This document shows positions 50,099 through 60,222 of a DNA stretch of 64,000 bases, piece by piece. Both the position numbers and the translations under genes were made by a program. Position 1 is the first letter of the stretch; each line of letters begins with the position of its first letter. The stretch covers positions 62,001 through 126,000 of the forward strand of contig CANJBQ010000003.1 in NCBI GenBank assembly GCA_947472645.1. The letters run 5' to 3'. Source of the stretch: Burkholderiaceae bacterium (GTDB taxonomy: Bacteria; Pseudomonadota; Gammaproteobacteria; Burkholderiales; Burkholderiaceae). The notes under the pieces are model-generated. The model was given only the letters and a program-made list of their open reading frames with translations. It was not told where the DNA came from and did not search any database.

Positions 50099-51094
50099 AT
50101 GTCAAGTAATAATGAGATAACACGGGGTATACAACTAACCCCGGAACTTGCTAGGAAAATGAAAACGCAGCGTTTTCAAGATGCGTTGTTTCATGTAATG
50201 ACCTTGTCTTTTGCATCCCTAGTTTTAATTGTTTTGGCTGGAATTATCATTTCTTTATTTATCAATGCTTGGCCTTCACTGAGTGAGTTTGGGCCGGGAT
50301 TTTTCTTTAGTGATGAGTGGGATGTTCCTGCACAAAAATTTGGCGGATTAACGGCCATTTATGGCACCTTGGTGACAGCGGTGATAGCGCTATTGTTAGC
50401 AGTACCTCTCAGTTTTGGTATTTCTGTATTTTTGACAGAAATTTGTCCTTCTTGGTTAAAGCGTCCACTTGGAACGGCTATTGAGCTCTTAGCTGCTGTA
50501 CCCTCCATTATTTACGGTATGTTTGGACTCTTTGTTTTTGCACCGATTTATGCTGACTATATACAACCAGCTCTTGCTAGCACTCTCGGAAAAGTTCCAT
50601 ACATTGGTATTTTGTTTTCCGGACCACCAAATGGCATTGGGTTGTTGTGTGCTGGATTGATTTTGGCTTTTATGATTATTCCCTTTATAACGTCGGTAAT
50701 GCGTGATGTTTTTGAAATCGTACCACCTGTTTTAAAGGAATCGGCTTATGGTATTGGTTGCACCACTTGGGAAGTGGTTACTAGAATCGTACTTCCTTAT
50801 ACAAAAGCAGGTGTTGTTGGCGGTGTCATGTTGGGCTTGGGGCGCGCATTAGGTGAGACGATGGCAGTCACCTTTGTGATTGGTAACGCACACCGTATCA
50901 GTCCTTCACTCTTTGCCGCTGGCTCATCAATCGCTTCGACTCTAGCTAATGAGTTTGGTGAAGCGGAGCCTGGTCTTCATTACTCCTCGCTCTTTGCTTT
51001 AGGGCTTGCGCTCTTTATTATTACCTTCATTGTCCTTGCAGCAGCGAAATGGATGCTCTCGAATATGGAACGTAAACAAGGCATGAGGACTTAA
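50099..51094 (+). CDS. pstC: Phosphate ABC transporter permease PstC
   Basis: A 331-aa inner-membrane permease with six core helices. It contains [49 protein letters not shown], and the EAA-like loop [29 protein letters not shown]. It pairs with PstA to form the channel. The N-terminal about 30 residues are hydrophilic. It ends 2 nt before pstA. Confidence 0.95.
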   Translation: MSSNNEITRGIQLTPELARKMKTQRFQDALFHVMTLSFASLVLIVLAGIIISLFINAWPSLSEFGPGFFFSDEWDVPAQKFGGLTAIYGTLVTAVIALLLAVPLSFGISVFLTEICPSWLKRPLGTAIELLAAVPSIIYGMFGLFVFAPIYADYIQPALASTLGKVPYIGILFSGPPNGIGLLCAGLILAFMIIPFITSVMRDVFEIVPPVLKESAYGIGCTTWEVVTRIVLPYTKAGVVGGVMLGLGRALGETMAVTFVIGNAHRISPSLFAAGSSIASTLANEFGEAEPGLHYSSLFALGLALFIITFIVLAAAKWMLSNMERKQGMRT

Positions 51095-51096
51095 TT

Positions 51097-51939
51097 ATGG
51101 ATGTTTCTATTTATAAGGCACGCAAAAGAGCGAACTCAATTGGTTTGATCTTGTCGATGGTTGCGATGATTTTGGGTATGGTTGTCCTATTATGGATCTT
51201 GTTTATTCTTCTTACTAAAGGGTTCGCTGCATTAAACGTAGATTTTTTTACGCAAAGTACTCCAGCTCCTGGATCTGAGGGTGGGGGGTTAGCCAATGCC
51301 ATTACTGGCAGTTTGCTGATAGTAACAACTTGTACGTTAATAAGCACTCCGATTGGTATTTTGGCCGGGATCTTTTTATCGGAGTATGGCGATCGAAGTA
51401 AAGTTGCTTCCGTAACTCGCTTCGTTACCGATATTATGTTATCCGCTCCGTCTATTGTGATTGGTTTATTTGTTTACGCCATTATTGTTGCTCAGGTAAA
51501 GCACTTCTCTGGATGGGCTGGTACTGTTGCATTGTGTTTATTAGCTGTTCCAGTGATTGTAAAAACCACTGAAAATATGTTAAGGCTTGTTCCAAATACC
51601 TTGAGAGAGGCTACCTATGCATTAGGAACCCCAAAATGGAAGGTGTCTTTATCCGTGGTACTGCGAGCCGCTAAGAGTGGTGTAATGACCGGAATTTTAT
51701 TGGCGGTTGCAAGGGTGAGTGGTGAAACAGCACCGCTTTTATTTACCGCCCTAAATAACCAATTTTATTCGACGAATATGAATAAGCCGATGTCGAATTT
51801 ACCTGTTGTTATTTATCAATTTGCATTTAGTCCATATGAGAACTGGATTAATTTGGCGTGGGGTGGGGCATTATTGATTACGTTAACCGTATTGGGCCTG
51901 AATATAGTTGCCCGAGTATTTTTTAGAGAGAAATCATGA
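51097..51939 (+). CDS. pstA: Phosphate ABC transporter permease PstA
   Basis: A 280-aa inner-membrane permease. Conserved are [50 protein letters not shown], and the EAA loop [29 protein letters not shown]. It overlaps the pstB start by 4 nt, so the stoichiometry of permease and ATPase is translationally coupled. Confidence 0.95.
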   Translation: MDVSIYKARKRANSIGLILSMVAMILGMVVLLWILFILLTKGFAALNVDFFTQSTPAPGSEGGGLANAITGSLLIVTTCTLISTPIGILAGIFLSEYGDRSKVASVTRFVTDIMLSAPSIVIGLFVYAIIVAQVKHFSGWAGTVALCLLAVPVIVKTTENMLRLVPNTLREATYALGTPKWKVSLSVVLRAAKSGVMTGILLAVARVSGETAPLLFTALNNQFYSTNMNKPMSNLPVVIYQFAFSPYENWINLAWGGALLITLTVLGLNIVARVFFREKS

Positions 51940-52712
51940 CGACCGATATATCTAATTTGAAAAACGCTATTGAAGTCCGAAATTTAGATTTCTTTTATGG
52001 AAAATTCAAAGGCCTAAAGGGTATTAACCTGAACATCGCTGAAAATAAAGTAACTGCCTTTATTGGGCCTTCAGGTTGTGGAAAATCGACATTATTGAGA
52101 ACCTTCAATCGTATGTATGATCTTTACCCAGGCCAACGCGCAGAAGGTGAAATCAATCTTTATGGAGAAAACATTCTTGATAAGGGTCGCGATTTAAATC
52201 TCTTGCGTTCCAAGGTTGGAATGATTTTTCAAAAGCCAACGCCATTTCCAATGTCCATCTATGACAACATCGCATTTGGTGTTAAGCTTTATGAGAGCTT
52301 AAATAAATCTGATATGGATGAACGAGTTGAGTGGGCATTAAATAAAGCTGCTTTATGGGGTGAAGTAAAAGATAAATTAAATCAAAGTGGCCTGTCACTG
52401 TCTGGTGGTCAACAACAGCGTTTATGTATTGCAAGAGGAGTTGCCGTCAAGCCTTCTGTTTTATTGTTGGATGAGCCAACATCAGCTTTGGATCCGATAT
52501 CGACAGGTAAAGTTGAAGAGTTGGTTCATGAATTAAAGAACGACTATACCGTAGCTATAGTGACTCACAATATGCAACAAGCCGCGCGGGTCTCAGACTT
52601 TACCGCTTTTATGTACTTAGGGGAATTAATAGAGTTTAATGAAACAAAACAGATTTTCTTAAAGCCTGATCGTAAAGAAACAGAAGATTACATTACTGGT
52701 CGTTTTGGTTAA
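51936..52712 (+). CDS. pstB: Phosphate ABC transporter ATPase PstB
   Basis: A 258-aa ATPase that powers phosphate import. Walker [10 protein letters not shown] (44-52), the Q-loop near [16 protein letters not shown], signature [14 protein letters not shown], Walker [14 protein letters not shown] and the switch His in [11 protein letters not shown] are all intact. It is 26 nt before phoU. Confidence 0.97.
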   Translation: MTTDISNLKNAIEVRNLDFFYGKFKGLKGINLNIAENKVTAFIGPSGCGKSTLLRTFNRMYDLYPGQRAEGEINLYGENILDKGRDLNLLRSKVGMIFQKPTPFPMSIYDNIAFGVKLYESLNKSDMDERVEWALNKAALWGEVKDKLNQSGLSLSGGQQQRLCIARGVAVKPSVLLLDEPTSALDPISTGKVEELVHELKNDYTVAIVTHNMQQAARVSDFTAFMYLGELIEFNETKQIFLKPDRKETEDYITGRFG

Positions 52713-52738
52713 TTGATTAATGGAATAGGGATAGCAAA

Positions 52739-53443
52739 ATGACTGAAAAACATTTATCGACACAATTTGATGTTGAGTTAAACGCAATTAACGCTCATCT
52801 TTTAGAGATGGGAGGATTAGTCGAGTCTCAAGTAGCGAATGCGATGAAAGCATTCTCGACCATGGATTCAGAGTTAGCCTCTGAGGTTTTGGAAAGAGAA
52901 AAAGAAGTCAATGCTTATGAACTAAATATCGATAAAGAATGTTCTGAGATTTTGGCTCGGCGTCAGCCTACAGCAAAAGATTTACGACTTGTATTAGCCG
53001 TTGCTAAGGCGGTATCAAATTTAGAGCGTGTTGGAGATGAGGCAGATCATATTGCCGCACGGATTAAAAAAGTTGTTGAAGTCAATGCGCCTTATCAAAT
53101 TAACGTTGCTGAAATTCGGATAGCTGGTCAGATGGCATTAGGACTTTTACGCCGATCATTAGATGCTTTTGCTAGGATGGACTCTAAGTCTGCCGCCACA
53201 ATTGTTGCTGATGATATTGAAATTGACAATGAGTTTAGAGGATTTGTACGAAAATTAATTTCTTATATGAGTGAAGATCCAAGAATTATTTCAACTGCAC
53301 TTGAGATTTTGTTTATTGCAAAAGCAGTCGAACGAATTGGAGATCACGCAAAGAATATCTCTGAGTTTGTTATCTACGTAGATAAGGGAACGGACGTTAG
53401 GCATCTTCCTCACGATCAACTAAAACAAGAGGCAAATAAATAA
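52739..53443 (+). CDS. phoU: Phosphate signalling regulator PhoU
   Basis: A 234-aa protein of two tandem three-helix PhoU domains. The metal-binding E/D-xxx-D motifs are visible as NLERVGDEADHIA and AVERIGDHAKNISEFV. It links PstSCAB activity to PhoR, keeping the Pho regulon off when phosphate is plentiful. It is 1 nt before phoB. Confidence 0.95.
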   Translation: MTEKHLSTQFDVELNAINAHLLEMGGLVESQVANAMKAFSTMDSELASEVLEREKEVNAYELNIDKECSEILARRQPTAKDLRLVLAVAKAVSNLERVGDEADHIAARIKKVVEVNAPYQINVAEIRIAGQMALGLLRRSLDAFARMDSKSAATIVADDIEIDNEFRGFVRKLISYMSEDPRIISTALEILFIAKAVERIGDHAKNISEFVIYVDKGTDVRHLPHDQLKQEANK

Positions 53444-53444
53444 T

Positions 53445-54158
53445 ATGGCAAGTAGCATTCTTATTGTTGAAGATGAACCTTCTATTGCTGAATTGATTGC
53501 GGTGAACCTTAGTCATGAAGGCTTTTTACCAGTTAGAGCATTTCAAGCTGATCAAGCAGCGATGTTAATGCGTGATGTGTTGCCAGATTTGATTATTTTA
53601 GATTGGATGTTACCAGGTAAGTCAGGTATACAATTTGCAAAAGATATTCGTAACAATGATCGTACTAAGGATATCCCCATTATTTTTCTCACAGCAAGAA
53701 CTGAAGAGATGGATAAAATTGCTGGGTTAGATGCGGGGGCTGATGATTATTTGACAAAGCCATTCTCTCCGAAAGAGTTAGTTGCCCGAATTCGTGCGGT
53801 ACTGCGTCGTAGATCTCCTCAATTGACCGATGAAGTGATTGAAATCAACGCCCTCAAACTTGATCCTACGACACATCGCGTAACGTTTCAAAGTCACGAT
53901 GAGTTACATAAAATCGAATTAGGCCCAACAGAATTTAGACTATTACGCTTTTTGATGGCCAATCCTGAAAGAGTGCATGCGCGTGGCCAGCTACTTGATA
54001 AAGTTTGGGGCGATCACGTATTTGTTGAAGAGCGTACGGTTGATGTTCACATTAAAAGGTTACGTGCTGCACTTGCTCCAGTTGGATGTGAGACGATGAT
54101 TGAAACTGTGCGAGGTAGTGGGTATCGATTAACTCGGAACCCATCACTAGTTTCATGA
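53445..54158 (+). CDS. phoB: Phosphate response regulator PhoB
   Basis: A 237-aa OmpR-class regulator. The receiver domain has the acidic pocket E9/D10 (IVEDEPS), phospho-acceptor D53 (LIILDWMLPGKSG) and the conserved Lys in DDYLTKPFSPKEL. The C-terminal winged helix ends in HVFVEERTVDVHIKRLRAAL...VRGSGYRL. It binds Pho boxes such as the one before pstS. It is 13 nt before phoR. Confidence 0.95.
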   Translation: MASSILIVEDEPSIAELIAVNLSHEGFLPVRAFQADQAAMLMRDVLPDLIILDWMLPGKSGIQFAKDIRNNDRTKDIPIIFLTARTEEMDKIAGLDAGADDYLTKPFSPKELVARIRAVLRRRSPQLTDEVIEINALKLDPTTHRVTFQSHDELHKIELGPTEFRLLRFLMANPERVHARGQLLDKVWGDHVFVEERTVDVHIKRLRAALAPVGCETMIETVRGSGYRLTRNPSLVS

Positions 54159-54171
54159 AATAATAGGTTCC

Positions 54172-55506
54172 ATGACTCTCATGGGACTACGCACGGTATT
54201 CACCCTTCTTGCTATTTTAGTAAGCGCACTCTTTTTCGGGAGTTTTTTTTCAGAAACTCTCTCATTCTTATGGGGCGTGTCCTTACTGGTCTTATTTATC
54301 TTGTATCAATCTTGGAATCAAGAGCGTTTGCTCAAAGCAATTCAAGGAGATGATTTGATTGGTCGCTCCAGAGGCATAGGGAGATGGCGCATTATTTTCG
54401 AGCTATTGGAAAAAAAATCAAAGGGGTGGCGACAAGAGATTTTACGCTCGGAAATTGAGTACAAGCGATTTATTCAAGCGGTTCAGGCCTCTCCTAATGG
54501 ACTGATCATGCTCGATGAGGATGATCAAATCGAGTGGTGCAATAATATTTGCAAAGAGCACTTTCGTTTAGACCCATTGCGTGATGCTCGACAGCCAATT
54601 ACTTTTTTGCTTAGACATCCTGATTTTATTCGTTACATGCAAAATTCTGACTTTACGAGCCCACTGAATCTAGATTTTATGGGCGTTAACGGTAATCTGA
54701 TGTTGTTGTTACAGGTATATCCTTACGGAGAAAATCGTAAACTGCTTCTGAGCCAAGATGTGACTGTTTTAAAGAGAAATGAATCGATTCGTCAAGATTT
54801 TGTGGCAAATGTCTCCCATGAGTTACGAACCCCATTGACAGTCCTTAATGGGTTTTTAGAAACTCTCCAGGAGATTCCGTTAAATGCGGCAGAAAGAAAA
54901 AAATATTTAAACTTAATGAGTCTTCAGTCTTCAAGGATGCTGAGCTTGGTTGAGGAGCTATTAATTTTGACCAAGCTGGACCATAGCCCAATTTCACCTA
55001 AAACATCGGTTGTGAAGGTCAAAGATTTACTACAACGTCTATTAGATGATGGGAAGAGCTTATCCAATAGTAGGCATGAAATTCGATGTGAGATCCATTC
55101 TGAAAAAAATATTTTAGGCGCCGAAAACGAAATATTTTCAGCATTTTCTAATTTGGTAACCAACGCTATCCGTTATACCCAAGAGAACGGGTTTATTGAG
55201 ATTGCTTGGAGGGATGAAGTGAGTGGCGGCGCCATTTTTTCGGTAACTGATAGTGGTATCGGTATTACTCCTGAGCATATTCCCCGGTTGACAGAGCGTT
55301 TTTATCGGGTGGATAGAAGTCGTTCTCGCGAGAGTGGGGGAACGGGGCTTGGGTTAGCCATTGTCAAACATGTAGCGATTCGTCATGGTGCTAAATTAGA
55401 GATACAAAGTACACCGGCAGTCGGCAGTGTCTTTTCTATTCAATTTGATTCTGAAAGATTAACGCCTGATCTAGACAGCTTGAAAAATGAAGCTTCTCAA
55501 GATTGA
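54172..55506 (+). CDS. phoR: Phosphate regulon sensor histidine kinase PhoR
   Basis: A 444-aa kinase with two N-terminal hydrophobic helices (about residues 8-24 and 28-44), a charged linker, a PAS domain (about 95-200: RFIQAVQASPNGLIMLDEDDQIEWCNN), the HisKA box with H216 (FVANVSHELRTPLTVL), and the ATPase domain (NLVTNAIRY, DSGIGI, GTGLGLAIVKH). It phosphorylates PhoB under phosphate limitation. The start could also be ATG 54181. Its 3' end overlaps ppk by 10 nt on the opposite strand. Confidence 0.94.
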   Translation: MTLMGLRTVFTLLAILVSALFFGSFFSETLSFLWGVSLLVLFILYQSWNQERLLKAIQGDDLIGRSRGIGRWRIIFELLEKKSKGWRQEILRSEIEYKRFIQAVQASPNGLIMLDEDDQIEWCNNICKEHFRLDPLRDARQPITFLLRHPDFIRYMQNSDFTSPLNLDFMGVNGNLMLLLQVYPYGENRKLLLSQDVTVLKRNESIRQDFVANVSHELRTPLTVLNGFLETLQEIPLNAAERKKYLNLMSLQSSRMLSLVEELLILTKLDHSPISPKTSVVKVKDLLQRLLDDGKSLSNSRHEIRCEIHSEKNILGAENEIFSAFSNLVTNAIRYTQENGFIEIAWRDEVSGGAIFSVTDSGIGITPEHIPRLTERFYRVDRSRSRESGGTGLGLAIVKHVAIRHGAKLEIQSTPAVGSVFSIQFDSERLTPDLDSLKNEASQD

Positions 55507-57584
55507 ATTCTTTTAATCAATTCTAATTGGGCAGTGATTAAGGTCTTTCTATTAGTTTTAACTTGAAGATATTGACCGTTTGACTGCATAATCCATGCGG
55601 CTTGATTATCTTGTAATAAAATTCGCAATCCCTCTTGAATTACGCGATGCTTGATTACCGGGTTTAAGATTGGGAAAGCAATTTCTACACGGCGATATAA
55701 ATTTCTATCCATCCAATCTGCGCTTGATAAATAGACCTTTTCTAGGCCATTGGCATAGAAATAACAAATACGATGATGCTCTAAAAATCGACCGATAATA
55801 GATCTAACTTTGATATTTTCCGATAGTCCTGGCACACCAGGCATGAGGGCACAAACCCCACGAATGATCAAATCAATTTTGACGCCTGCTTGAGAGGCGC
55901 GATAGAGTTCCTGAATCACGCTTGGTTCGAGTAGGGCGTTCATTTTTGCTATGACATGGGCTTTTTTTCCTGCTTTAGCAGCCCTTGTTTCAGCTCGAAT
56001 ATGTTTGATGATTTCATCTTGCATGGTAAAGGGTGATTGCCACAAACGTTGCAAGGATAATTGTTTTCCAGTACCTGTTAGTTGTTGAAAGACGTAGTGC
56101 ATATCGGAGGTAATTTGTGGATCACAGGTTAACAGACCAAAGTCAGTATATAACTTAGCTGTTCTTGGGTGGTAGTTTCCTGTACCTAAATGAGCATATC
56201 TTTTTAGAATGGATTTGCCTTTGCCACGACCAGTTAAGATTTTCTCGCGGCGAACAATTAGCAGCATTTTGGCATGGCATTTATGGCCCACAATACCGTA
56301 AATGACATGCGCACCCACAGCTTCGAGTTTTGCAGCCCACTGCATATTAGTCTGTTCATCAAAACGGGCAAGAAGCTCTACCACGACGGTTACCTCTTTA
56401 CCATTGCGTGCAGCTTCCATGAGGGCGTCCATGACCAGCGACTCATCCCCGGTACGATAGACAGTTTGTTTAATAGCTAAAACATTCGGATCTCTAGCTG
56501 CCTCCCTTAAAAGCTCAAGGACAGGCTCAAAACTTTCATACGGGTGATGCAGTAAGATTTCTTGCTGATTGATCGTCTCAAAGATGGATTCGTCATTCAT
56601 GAACACGTTAGGGATTTTTGGGGTAGCTTCTTGAAATTTTAAGTCTGCACGGTCGGTAAGGTCGGGGATTTGGATCAAACGTACTAGGTTCACAGGCCCA
56701 TCCACCCTAAAGCAATCGGTTTCTTGTAAGTTTGACTCATCTAAAATTCGCTCTACTAGCTTATCTGGGGTATCCGAAGTAATTTCAAGTCGGACTGCAT
56801 CACCTAAATGGCGAGTAGGAAGCTCACCCTGCAAAGCACTGCGTAAATCAGTAATGTCGTCCTCTGAAACAAATAAATCCGAGTTGCGAGTAACTCGAAA
56901 TTGGTAGCAACCATTCACTTTAATCCCTGGAAATAGTACTCCAACGAAAGCTTGCATAAATGAGGAAAGCATGATGAAGCAAATTTCGCCGGACCCTTCA
57001 AGATGTTTTGGCATTCTGACAACGCGTGGCAGCAAGCGAGGAGCTTGAACAACAGCTAAAGCAGCATTTCTTCCAAATGAGTCTTTACCTTCAAGAGATA
57101 CTAAAAAATTTAAACTTTTATTTAGCACTCTGGGAAAAGGGTGTGCCGGGTCTAAGGCAATTGGAGTTAAAAGAGGGACAAGCTCTCGCTGAAAAAAGTC
57201 TTTTGCCCACTGAAGTTGCTTCTTATTCCACATGTCAGGGTGTTGAAAAACAATTTTTTCTTTCGCCAGCGCTGGTAGGATTGATTGTTGTAACAGTTCG
57301 TATTGCTTTGCTGTTAAGGCCTGTGCAAAAGCGGTGATACGGTTATAGGACTCTTTTATCGGAACATTATCGGCTAAAATTTTATTCGGATTTTCTAGTA
57401 GTTGTTCTTTTAGGCCAGACATACGAATTTCATAAAACTCATCCATATTACTAGACACAATACAAATAAATCGCAGTCTTTCTAGTAAAGGTACTTTTGG
57501 ATCTTCCGCTTGAGACAATACCCTAGAATTGAATTCTAATTGGCTAATTTCTCTGTTCAGCAGTGGTATGAAAGAATTACTCAT
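55497..57584 (-). CDS. ppk1: Polyphosphate kinase 1
   Basis: A 695-aa enzyme that builds polyphosphate from ATP and can work in reverse. N-terminal LLNREISQLEFNSRVLSQAED, the nucleotide-binding head domain, and two PLD-like catalytic domains: YAHLGTGNYHPRTAKLYTDFG carries the autophosphorylated His, and LSSADWMDRNLYRRVEIAFPI closes the site. The length is standard. It is convergent with phoR (10-nt overlap) and divergent from ppx (81-nt gap). Confidence 0.95.
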   Translation of the reverse strand: MSNSFIPLLNREISQLEFNSRVLSQAEDPKVPLLERLRFICIVSSNMDEFYEIRMSGLKEQLLENPNKILADNVPIKESYNRITAFAQALTAKQYELLQQSILPALAKEKIVFQHPDMWNKKQLQWAKDFFQRELVPLLTPIALDPAHPFPRVLNKSLNFLVSLEGKDSFGRNAALAVVQAPRLLPRVVRMPKHLEGSGEICFIMLSSFMQAFVGVLFPGIKVNGCYQFRVTRNSDLFVSEDDITDLRSALQGELPTRHLGDAVRLEITSDTPDKLVERILDESNLQETDCFRVDGPVNLVRLIQIPDLTDRADLKFQEATPKIPNVFMNDESIFETINQQEILLHHPYESFEPVLELLREAARDPNVLAIKQTVYRTGDESLVMDALMEAARNGKEVTVVVELLARFDEQTNMQWAAKLEAVGAHVIYGIVGHKCHAKMLLIVRREKILTGRGKGKSILKRYAHLGTGNYHPRTAKLYTDFGLLTCDPQITSDMHYVFQQLTGTGKQLSLQRLWQSPFTMQDEIIKHIRAETRAAKAGKKAHVIAKMNALLEPSVIQELYRASQAGVKIDLIIRGVCALMPGVPGLSENIKVRSIIGRFLEHHRICYFYANGLEKVYLSSADWMDRNLYRRVEIAFPILNPVIKHRVIQEGLRILLQDNQAAWIMQSNGQYLQVKTNRKTLITAQLELIKRIQS

Positions 57585-57627
57585 TTTAAAGCATTGTTTC
57601 AGGTAAATATTTCATTATGATGATGGA

Positions 57628-57661
57628 TATTCACTAAAGTATCATAGAAATGAAATATTAT
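57628..57661 (+). promoter_or_regulatory. Weak candidate PhoB box and -10 before ppx
   Basis: TATTCAC-TAAA-GTATCAT (57628-57645) has the 7+4+7 layout with 4/7 and 5/7 matches to the Pho half-site, and TATTAT (57656-57661) lies exactly 10 nt further. A start near 57668 would fall after the ATG at 57666, which would favour the in-frame ATG 57690 as the true ppx start. The half-sites are poor, so this may be chance. Confidence 0.3.
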
Positions 57662-57665
57662 CGAT

Positions 57666-59243
57666 ATGGCTATCAATTTAAAAGAAAGTATGACTTTCGA
57701 ACTACAATCCTCTAACAAAAATGACTCTGACCCAAAGTTAATTGCTTCGGTAGATTTGGGCTCAAATAGTTTTCGGATGGTTGTAGCCCAAATCATTGAA
57801 ACTGCATCTGGATATCAGTTGCGCCCAGTTGATACTTTGCGGGACCCTATTAATTTAGCGGCTGGACTTGATGGCGAAAAAAATCTAGACGCTGATGCTT
57901 TTGCTAGAGGTCTTACCTCGATTAGACGCTTTGGTGAGCGCCTCAGAAGTTTTTCCCCCATGCAGGTAAGGGCCGTTGCTACAAACACCCTACGCGTGGC
58001 TAGAAACGCATCTCAATTCATTCACCAAGCAGAGTTGGCTCTTGGGTTCCCTATTGAAGTCATTGCTGGACGAGAAGAGGCAAGGCTCGTCTATGTTGGA
58101 GCCGCTCATGGTGCTCCTGCCAATACAGGTAATCGTTTGGTGATCGATGTTGGAGGTGGGTCTACCGAATTCATTATCGGTTACGGGTATGAAGCGAAAT
58201 TGATGGAGTCTTTATATATTGGCTGTGTTTCACATAGTCAAAAGTTCTTTGTGAATGGCGCAATCGATAGTTACAGCTTCAAGCAGGCTGAACTGGCTGC
58301 TCGACAAGAGATTCAGATTTTATCGAAAGAATACCGAAAAAAGGGTTGGGATCAAGTCATTGGCTCCTCAGGGACTGCAAAGGCCATTGCCGAGCTAATT
58401 ATTTTGAATGGCTTTGATGGCGGCGGTTACTCAGGTTTTGATGCAAGTGGATTAATCACTCGAGATGGCTTAGAAAATCTTAAAGGCTCATTAATTGAAT
58501 CCGAACATATGCAATCCTCTAAGCTGATTGGACTCAAGCCTGATCGCCGGCAAGTTTTACCTGGTGGGTTAGCGATTATGATCGCTGCTTTTGATGAATT
58601 AAAAATTGAATCTATGGAGATTGTTGAAGCGGCCCTGCGTATGGGGGTTTTGTATGACTTCTTAGGTAGATCCCAACACCATGACATGCGTTTTGTCACT
58701 GTTGAACAATTTATGAAGCGATATGCCGTAGATATTGAGCAAGCTATGCGTGTTGAGCAACTTGCTACCATGTTTTTAGAGCAGTTTCCGATGCCAGAAA
58801 ATGAAGATCGCATCAACAACTTGGCATTATTGGGTTGGGCCGCGAGATTACACGAAATTGGCTTATCTATTTCTCATAATGGCTATCACAAGCACTCTGC
58901 GTATATTTCGGCAAATGCTGACATGCCAGGATTTTCAAAAAACGATCAAGCAAGGTTATCCGCCTTACTATTAGGCCATGTTGGAAAGTTTGCTAAAGTC
59001 TCATCTATCAATAGTTTTATTGATTGGCGGATGTTGTTTTGTTTGCGGCTAGCTTTGGTTTTATGCCGACGACGCATGCATGAGGATATTCCAGAAATAC
59101 TAGTTCAAAATTCTCAAAACGGTTATAAAGTCAGCATTCCTAAAAAATGGTTAGATCAACATCCTTTGACCGAGTTCAGTTTAAAAAAAGAGGCTGAAGA
59201 TTGGCAAAAAATCCATCGAAACTACGCTGTTGATCTTTATTAA
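57666..59243 (+). CDS. ppx: Exopolyphosphatase (Ppx/GppA family)
   Basis: A 525-aa ASKHA-fold enzyme that releases phosphate from polyphosphate ends; GppA-type (pppGpp) activity is possible. The phosphate loops are ASVDLGSNSFRMVVAQ and LVIDVGGGSTEFIIG, and the C-terminal half is a helical HD-like domain. An in-frame ATG at 57690 is preceded by AAAGAAAG and may be the real start. The 3' end overlaps the olsB-like gene by 4 nt on the other strand. Confidence 0.93.
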   Translation: MAINLKESMTFELQSSNKNDSDPKLIASVDLGSNSFRMVVAQIIETASGYQLRPVDTLRDPINLAAGLDGEKNLDADAFARGLTSIRRFGERLRSFSPMQVRAVATNTLRVARNASQFIHQAELALGFPIEVIAGREEARLVYVGAAHGAPANTGNRLVIDVGGGSTEFIIGYGYEAKLMESLYIGCVSHSQKFFVNGAIDSYSFKQAELAARQEIQILSKEYRKKGWDQVIGSSGTAKAIAELIILNGFDGGGYSGFDASGLITRDGLENLKGSLIESEHMQSSKLIGLKPDRRQVLPGGLAIMIAAFDELKIESMEIVEAALRMGVLYDFLGRSQHHDMRFVTVEQFMKRYAVDIEQAMRVEQLATMFLEQFPMPENEDRINNLALLGWAARLHEIGLSISHNGYHKHSAYISANADMPGFSKNDQARLSALLLGHVGKFAKVSSINSFIDWRMLFCLRLALVLCRRRMHEDIPEILVQNSQNGYKVSIPKKWLDQHPLTEFSLKKEAEDWQKIHRNYAVDLY

Positions 59244-60193
59244 TCTGCCAAAAAGTGCTTCGCGTATTTTGGATTAATATCAGAGAGTCTAAACATCGTT
59301 AAAAAATCTGCAGTATTAAAGTCAGGATCCCATGCGGGTTCGCCACAAATTTTTGCGCCAACTCTTAAATAGCCTTTGATTAAAGGGGGTGGTTCAACAT
59401 CTAAAGATGCGTTTAATTTATCGAGTGGTAGAGGTAGTTTCGGAAAAGTTCTGTACTCAATGTCAGAGAGATGTTTTTCTTGCAAGATTCTATTTAGACT
59501 TGCAGCGTAGTGACCACCGTCACCCATAGGTACGCTAGCGCACCCTAGCATTATTTCGTAGCCGTGTTGCTTCATATAGGAACCAAGACCAGCCCATAGC
59601 GCCATAATGACTCCACCTGAACGATAATCTTCGTGAACGCAGGACCTTCCAATCTCAACTGTTTTAGGGAGGAGATGTTGGAGTCTTGCTATATCAAATT
59701 CAGACTCAGAGTAGAGTCGCCCAATGATTTTTGCTTGCTCTGGCGGTAACACGCGATAAGTGCCAACGACTTGGAGAGTTTCACGATCGCGAACAATCAA
59801 ATGATCGCAGTAAGCATCGAAAAAATCTACATCTAAGCCCTCTGCGTTATAAGGAAGGCTTGCCCCCATTTCTTCAGCAAAGACTCTGTATCTGAGGCGT
59901 TGTGCTTCTTTGATTTCTGCTGAGTCCCTAGCTACGTAGACCTGAATCGGACTTTGTTTTGCGGTGCGAACTGGTGGGATTACTGCTGGTTGTTCGGCCA
60001 AAGTTTTTCGTAATGCTTTAATTCTTTTTAGACGTTTTTTTGACTTTGCTTTCTTTTTTAACGGAAATAACTTAACGAATTTATTGAATCGTTGGATTTC
60101 AGAGAGCTTAGTAGATAATTTATTAGCGATTTTCGTCGTTATCCCATCTCCTAGGGAATTGAGTGACTGCAGAGGATTTGGAAGTTCTTTCAT
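59240..60193 (-). CDS. OlsB-like GNAT N-acyltransferase (ornithine lipid synthesis)
   Basis: A 317-aa protein. Residues about 1-85 are a basic, low-complexity extension (KKKAKSKKRLKRIKALRKTL). The remainder fits the Acetyltransf_5/OlsB family: EAQRLRYRVFAEEMGA, DFFDAYCDHLIVRD, VVGTYRVLPPEQA, VEIGRSCVHEDYRSGGVIMALW, and DVEPPPLIKGYLRVGAKICGEPAWDPDFNTADFL. OlsB adds a 3-hydroxy fatty acid to ornithine to form lyso-ornithine lipid, a phosphorus-free membrane lipid often made under phosphate limitation. Some relatives act on other amino acids. A good PhoB-box-like promoter lies just upstream (60223-60256). Confidence 0.82.
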   Translation of the reverse strand: MKELPNPLQSLNSLGDGITTKIANKLSTKLSEIQRFNKFVKLFPLKKKAKSKKRLKRIKALRKTLAEQPAVIPPVRTAKQSPIQVYVARDSAEIKEAQRLRYRVFAEEMGASLPYNAEGLDVDFFDAYCDHLIVRDRETLQVVGTYRVLPPEQAKIIGRLYSESEFDIARLQHLLPKTVEIGRSCVHEDYRSGGVIMALWAGLGSYMKQHGYEIMLGCASVPMGDGGHYAASLNRILQEKHLSDIEYRTFPKLPLPLDKLNASLDVEPPPLIKGYLRVGAKICGEPAWDPDFNTADFLTMFRLSDINPKYAKHFLAD

Positions 60194-60222
60194 AGTACCT
60201 ACTTTAGATTCGATTTATGTAA

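Noticed and set aside
57599..57796. A minus-strand 65-codon frame overlapping the start of ppx
   Set aside because: It covers the ppk-ppx promoter region and the conserved ppx N-terminus; it has no family features.
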